Origin: Artemisia argyi | Lineage: Eukaryota; Streptophyta; Magnoliopsida; Asterales; Asteraceae | Reading direction: 5' to 3' | Assembly (NCBI GenBank): GCA_030686995.1 | Contig: CM060708.1 | Location: 102,368,523-102,432,522 of the forward strand | DNA: 64,000 nucleotides | In this document: in pieces, positions 60,151 through 64,000 of the stretch | Layout: each line of letters opens with the position of its first letter | Position numbering within the stretch: position 1 is the first letter of the stretch | Made by a program: the position numbers and the translations under genes | The notes under the pieces: model-generated | The model's database searches: none | Told to the model about the DNA's origin: nothing | Seen by the model: the letters and a program-made list of their open reading frames with translations, nothing else

Positions 60151-60378
60151 GCTAAGTGTGTAATATCTCGTTTGTACCTAAAGTGAAGGACTATTTGGTC
60201 ATTTTTGCAAAAAGTGAAATAGGGTGTATTAAATAGAGTGACTACATGGTCATTTCTCTAAAGTGCTAAGTGTGTAATATCTCGTTTGTACCTAAAGTGA
60301 AGGACTACTTAGTCATTTTTGCAAAAAGTGAAATAGGGTGTATTAAATAGAGGGACTACTTGGTCATTTCTCTAAAGT
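60151..60378 (+). repeat. 114-bp tandem duplication in E4
   Basis: Two copies (starts 60151 and 60265) of a unit containing GCTAAGTGTGTAATATCTCG and TGAAATAGGGTGTATTAAAT, differing at a few bases. A partial third copy (AAAGTGAAATAGGGTA) follows. Confidence 0.85.
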
Positions 60379-60905
60379 GAAATAGGGTACATATGTAGTT
60401 TTTGAATAGCGAGTTAATCATTTAAGTTGTTATATCATTAAAACCAACTCGCTGCTTCATTCTTTCTCTTCCTGATTTCAATCGATACATCCTAACAATC
60501 CAGGTTTTTTTTTAACTTTTGCTTCATGATAGTCTTTATTTGGTCATGTTTATCACTTGGTATAATAGGCTTAGTCATTGCTTGATTTGTTCTAGGTCGC
60601 TCTTGTATATCGATCGTGGATTAGTGTGTTGTGTTTCTTGGTGCATTATACTTATTGGATTTTGCTCTGTTGAATGGTATGTTGATATCCCACCTCAAGC
60701 CTCCTACTATCCTTTCATTTATGTGAACCTTCGTTTTTTAGCGCTCTATGTGTAATTCGAGTGTGATGCCTTTGTAAATGTACCATAATCTTGTTTATCT
60801 CCTATGATATATGGTGGGGTTGTAATATTGTGACTGTATTGTGTATCACGTGGTTCGTTTTGATTGTTTAACTGTCTGAGGAGGGGTGTTATTGTGTATT
60901 CTTGT

Positions 60906-61300
60906 TAGCGAGTTGACTGATGTTCTTGTTAGCGAGTTGATCGAAATTCCTGATAGCGAGTTGATTAAAACTCCTGGTAGCGAGTTGATTAAAACCTCTG
61001 TTAGCGAGTTGATTAAAACTCCTGTTAGAGGGATGGTATATGTATGTTAGCGAGTTGAATATAATTAACAGGTTAGCGAGTTGATCGAAATTCCTGATAG
61101 CGAGTTGATTAAAACTCCTGTTAGCGAGTTGAATCTGATTAAATGGTTAGCGAGTTGACATATATTTATGCTAGCGAGTTGACATATATGCTAATTTAGC
61201 GTGTTGTAACTTTTACTGATAGCGAGTTGTCCTCCTGTTTACCAGCGGGTTTGGTTACTTATTGCTAGCGAGTTGTTCATGATTATCGGTAGCGACTTGC
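60906..61300 (+). repeat. Scattered TAGCGAGTTGA motif array before the E4 late ORF
   Basis: Eleven exact TAGCGAGTTGA copies plus about six variants, spaced 25-45 bp. The intervening AAAACTCCTG and GATCGAAATTCCTGA words repeat locally, so part of the array arose by duplication. The motif is shared with 17105-17490 in the leader of the same element. The late ORF starts about 330 bp downstream. Confidence 0.88.
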
Positions 61301-61627
61301 TTCGATTATGTGTGGGTTTTATCACTCGTTTGCATACTTGTATATGTCTCATTGTTGTGTGTTCCTACTTTGTGTGCATATGCTGTATTGGCTGGTTATG
61401 GGTAGTTTCTTGGTATGAATGTGGTGTGTGACTCGTGTGTTTTCAGTCTCATTTTTTTTGTCTGCTCTCATCACTTTTAAGGGTACACTTGCAAGTCATG
61501 TTAAGTTAACCTTGTGTGTTCAAGCAGTTATACAAGGCACTGTCGTGTATGCTAATCTAGAGATCTTACTAGCCTCTAACCTTACATGTGTACCTATCGT
61601 GGTGTGTTATTGTGATCATGCAGTTAA

Positions 61628-62105
61628 ATGGTAGACGTTAATGTTCCAGCTAAACTGGGTCCACAATCACCACCACCCACACGATCTGATGATGAAATCT
61701 TAACTTACAACGAATGGGTCACCATTGGGAAAAGTAATCTTTACATAGATGCGGACAAACCTCAGAATAATCCCACATACAAGATTGATGTGGATATTCT
61801 GAGAAACACTTCATTCTTCAGGGCTTTCACAGTATCATCATCAATTCCGTCTATTTACATCCGGCAATTTTGGAACACCATGACATACAACAAGGTCAAC
61901 AACACATACCGTTGTCAACTCGACGAACAGTGGTTTGAGATCTCTAAATAAACACTCAGGAATGCACTCCAGATCAACCCAATTCTTCCTCACAAACCTT
62001 TTTTATCCCTACCAAATCCTGAAGTTCTATTAAAGTTTGTCAATGATCTAGGGTATCCTAAGGAGGTCACCACACTATCGTCTATGTCCAAAAATGAAAT
62101 GTACC
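61628..62105 (+). pseudogene. E4 late ORF (SIRE-like extra ORF), truncated by E8
   Basis: The ATG at 61628 reads MVDVNVPAKLGPQSPPPTRS, then EWVTIGKSNLYID, FFRAFTVSSSIPSIYIRQFW and CQLDEQWFEISK. A TAA follows at 61949-61951, and the same frame continues (LRNALQINPI, VNDLGYPKEV) until E8 starts at 62106. The IGKSN and IYIxQFW blocks match an ORF that I recall downstream of pol in Anthemideae Copia elements. Its function is unknown; extra ORFs at this place in SIRE elements have been called envelope-like. Confidence 0.72.
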
Positions 62106-64000
62106 TGATGCGTGGGAATCGCACCTTGCTTTACCTCTCGAGGGATCTCGAGAAGCTTACAACCCCCACCAGGCAGTGTACCTGATCGTTGTAGTATAGT
62201 ATAGTGACAAGTACTGGGGGATTGATCGTTCATCTTAGGAATAGTGTCGCTAGGATTAGAAAACCTAATTACTAGTTCTAAAGGTGAGGGATGATTATTT
62301 TTGTATTTTTATATTTTTATGAAAGCAATTAAAATCTCGGTTTTTGAAAGAGTGGGCGGAATTAGTTGCTATTCAACTAACCCAAAGCTAATATATATTC
62401 AAAATAAAATACTGAAAATGAAAACAAACTAATTATACTAAAGATGTGAGCAGTAATTGGAGAAATTGTGTTTACTTAGACTTCACTACTCCCTAGATAT
62501 CTTTTACACGTTAATTACTTGTTATACTTGTATGGATGACGGATTGTATTCCTTAATACCATTCGTGGGGTGGCATACATAACTCCCCAACTCTATGAGC
62601 TCTTATCTCCTCCTACACCATGACCCAGCACAACTATAGGGATTGTAAACAGTGGCTCATGCATTAAATACAACCAATAAAGACCTAGTACGCCTCGGTT
62701 CATGTTTCTTAAGACGTTCAAGCATGTTACCATTTGGAGATCTGCCAGTTTTCTTAAGCCTAACATATAAATCATTCATCCAAGAACAAGAATAAACAAG
62801 TAATCAACACATAATCAACATCTAGGTTTCATTAGATCTAAGCAAACACAAGAGAGATCTAGCCTAGCATAATTGAATTGAGACAAGAACAAGATATAAA
62901 CAACCAACACATAGACATATTGATTGAATTAGAAGAACACTTATCTCTATTACAATGCAAGGTATCAAGGGTTTGGAACCCTTGAAAAACCTGTAAAAGA
63001 GGCACCAAATTCGTCTTTAGGGTTTCACCAAAACTTCTCTCCCTTTTAATGTAAAAACTAGAAAACTATATATAGGAAAACTGGGCTGACGGCGTCAAGA
63101 CAAGCATGTGACGCCATCACCTCGCCACCAAATACTTCCTCGGACGGCCTTGATCTACTTATGACGGCCTATGTGACGCCGTCACCACCTACGGTATTTT
63201 ATTCTTGGGACTTTGACGCCGTCATGATGGATTTTGACGCCGTCATCAACTACGGTGTTGTATTCTTGATGTCTGACGCCGTCAGGGTGTAACTCTTGAC
63301 GCTGTCACCTAGTGTCTTCAGCATGGAAAATTGATACTTTGCCGTTTTCTTCACTTTTATGCTCCAAAAACGTCCAAAATGGCTTCTTTTCCAGAATTCA
63401 CTCTCCAAACACCTAAAATCACAAAAGGAACGATTTAGGGCAATATTTGATCAAATAAAGTTGGATTTGGGCTTAAATGACCCCCTAAAAACGGATCATT
63501 TTTCGCCTCATCATATACCCTTACACTTGAGATTTGCTTGTCCTCAAGCAAATGAGCTTTTATTCTACTCAAAAGACAAGTTAGGGGTCATTTAACACTA
63601 ATATAAAAGTAATTACAACAAATAATCGTTCCACTAAAGACCAATAGACAAGCACGGAGGTCATACATAAGCACCTCACAAATAGTGTTTAGATACTCAC
63701 ATCTCTCGGGTGTAATAAAGTAATATAACATTATGGAAATGGAAGATATCTCTCACTACCTGTCATAGCAAAATAGATTACCATAGGCTTGGGAAAGGAT
63801 CAAACCTCCACCACATGGCGTAAGCACCTAGGATAAACTATCAAAGAGGTCTTTTAAAGGGTTGTAACGTTAGGTATAGGGATATGAATTACACGGTTTT
63901 GTTGGATAAAGGAAGTTTTACTGGTGGCGAGTTAACAATCTTGGTTAATTACATGTACAAGATGGCGTTGCTAAGCCAAGACTAGACTCGACTTAAGCTA
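62106..64000 (-). mobile_element. E8, second E5-family element, right part outside window
   Basis: Minus orientation. The 3' LTR spans 62106-63513 (TGATGCGTGGG to CTCATCA on the plus strand) and inserts into the E4 late ORF; the five bases before it, GTACC, are the expected TSD. Its TATA box is at about 63066-63075 and its TGACGCCGTCA array at about 63087-63310. Internal sequence 63514-64000 is nearly identical to E5 at 20335-20820. No ORF is reached before the window ends. Confidence 0.88.
63521..63552 (-). other. Hairpin plus purine motif at the E8 3' LTR border
   Basis: Same stem TTTGCTTG, loop AGGA, stem CAAGCAAA (63552-63533) and AAGTGTAAGGG as E5 at 20339-20373. Confidence 0.75.

Noticed and set aside
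60035..60500. Possible 3' LTR of E4 after the purine tract TTGAGGGGGAGAG
   Set aside because: The sequence after the tract (TGTACTCTGATATG) does not match the E4 5' LTR, and no primer site or TSD follows. I keep it as internal sequence of E4.

Overview
This is a plant nuclear window made almost entirely of nested LTR retrotransposons. I found no host gene. The coding relics (a SIRE-like Copia gag, an Athila/Tat-like Gypsy gag, a multi-CxxC Gypsy ORF, and a Copia extra ORF with a VxIGKSN-type motif) resemble repeats that I recall from Asteraceae, especially the Anthemideae (Tanacetum, Artemisia, Chrysanthemum). The family placement is recall and inference. The nesting is read directly from LTR ends and target-site duplications (TSDs).

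I name the elements E0 to E8. E0 (minus, Copia-type) runs off the left edge and supplies 1-2499 and 15705-16487. E3 (plus, 493-bp LTRs, TSD GAGGG) sits in an E0 intron at 2500-15704. E1 (minus, same family as E0, TSD GGATT) sits in the 3' LTR of E3 at 5827-15216. E4 (plus, Copia) starts at 16488 inside a TA microsatellite of E0 and continues to at least 62105. E5 (minus, Gypsy with an Athila/Tat-type primer site, TSD AAGAG) splits the E4 gag at 18916-58815. E5 contains two insertions. E6 (plus, Gypsy, TSD GTAAC, 24337-50549) has the unusual order LTR-internal-LTR-internal-LTR. E7 (51721-57182, TSD GTAGC) is a 5.5-kb solo LTR. E2 (plus, E1 family, TSD ATTTG, 26726-35063) sits in the first E6 LTR. 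E8 (minus, E5 family) begins at 62106 and leaves the window at the right. The deepest path is E0 > E4 > E5 > E6 > E2, five layers.

I recognise no reverse transcriptase, RNase H or integrase anywhere. Every element is non-autonomous as seen here: gag only, gag plus accessory ORFs, a gag fused to two protease-like domains without a visible active site, or no ORF. All must have moved using enzymes made elsewhere.

The most interesting signals are: (1) E1, E0 and E2 carry extra genes in place of pol, preceded by copies of a GC-rich foldback module that also lies just upstream of the LTR TATA box, and one of these genes has a 5'-UTR intron; (2) the Gypsy families share a hairpin whose stem covaries (TTG-RGGA-CAA top) followed by AAGTGTRRGGG near the 3' end; (3) the E5 polyprotein carries two tandem retropepsin-like units lacking the catalytic motif; (4) E6 is a tandem three-LTR array whose two internal regions carry different disabling mutations; (5) E4 has two arrays of a scattered TAGCGAGTTGA motif, each ahead of an ORF; (6) E5 and E8 LTRs carry arrays of TGACGCCGTCA next to the TATA box.
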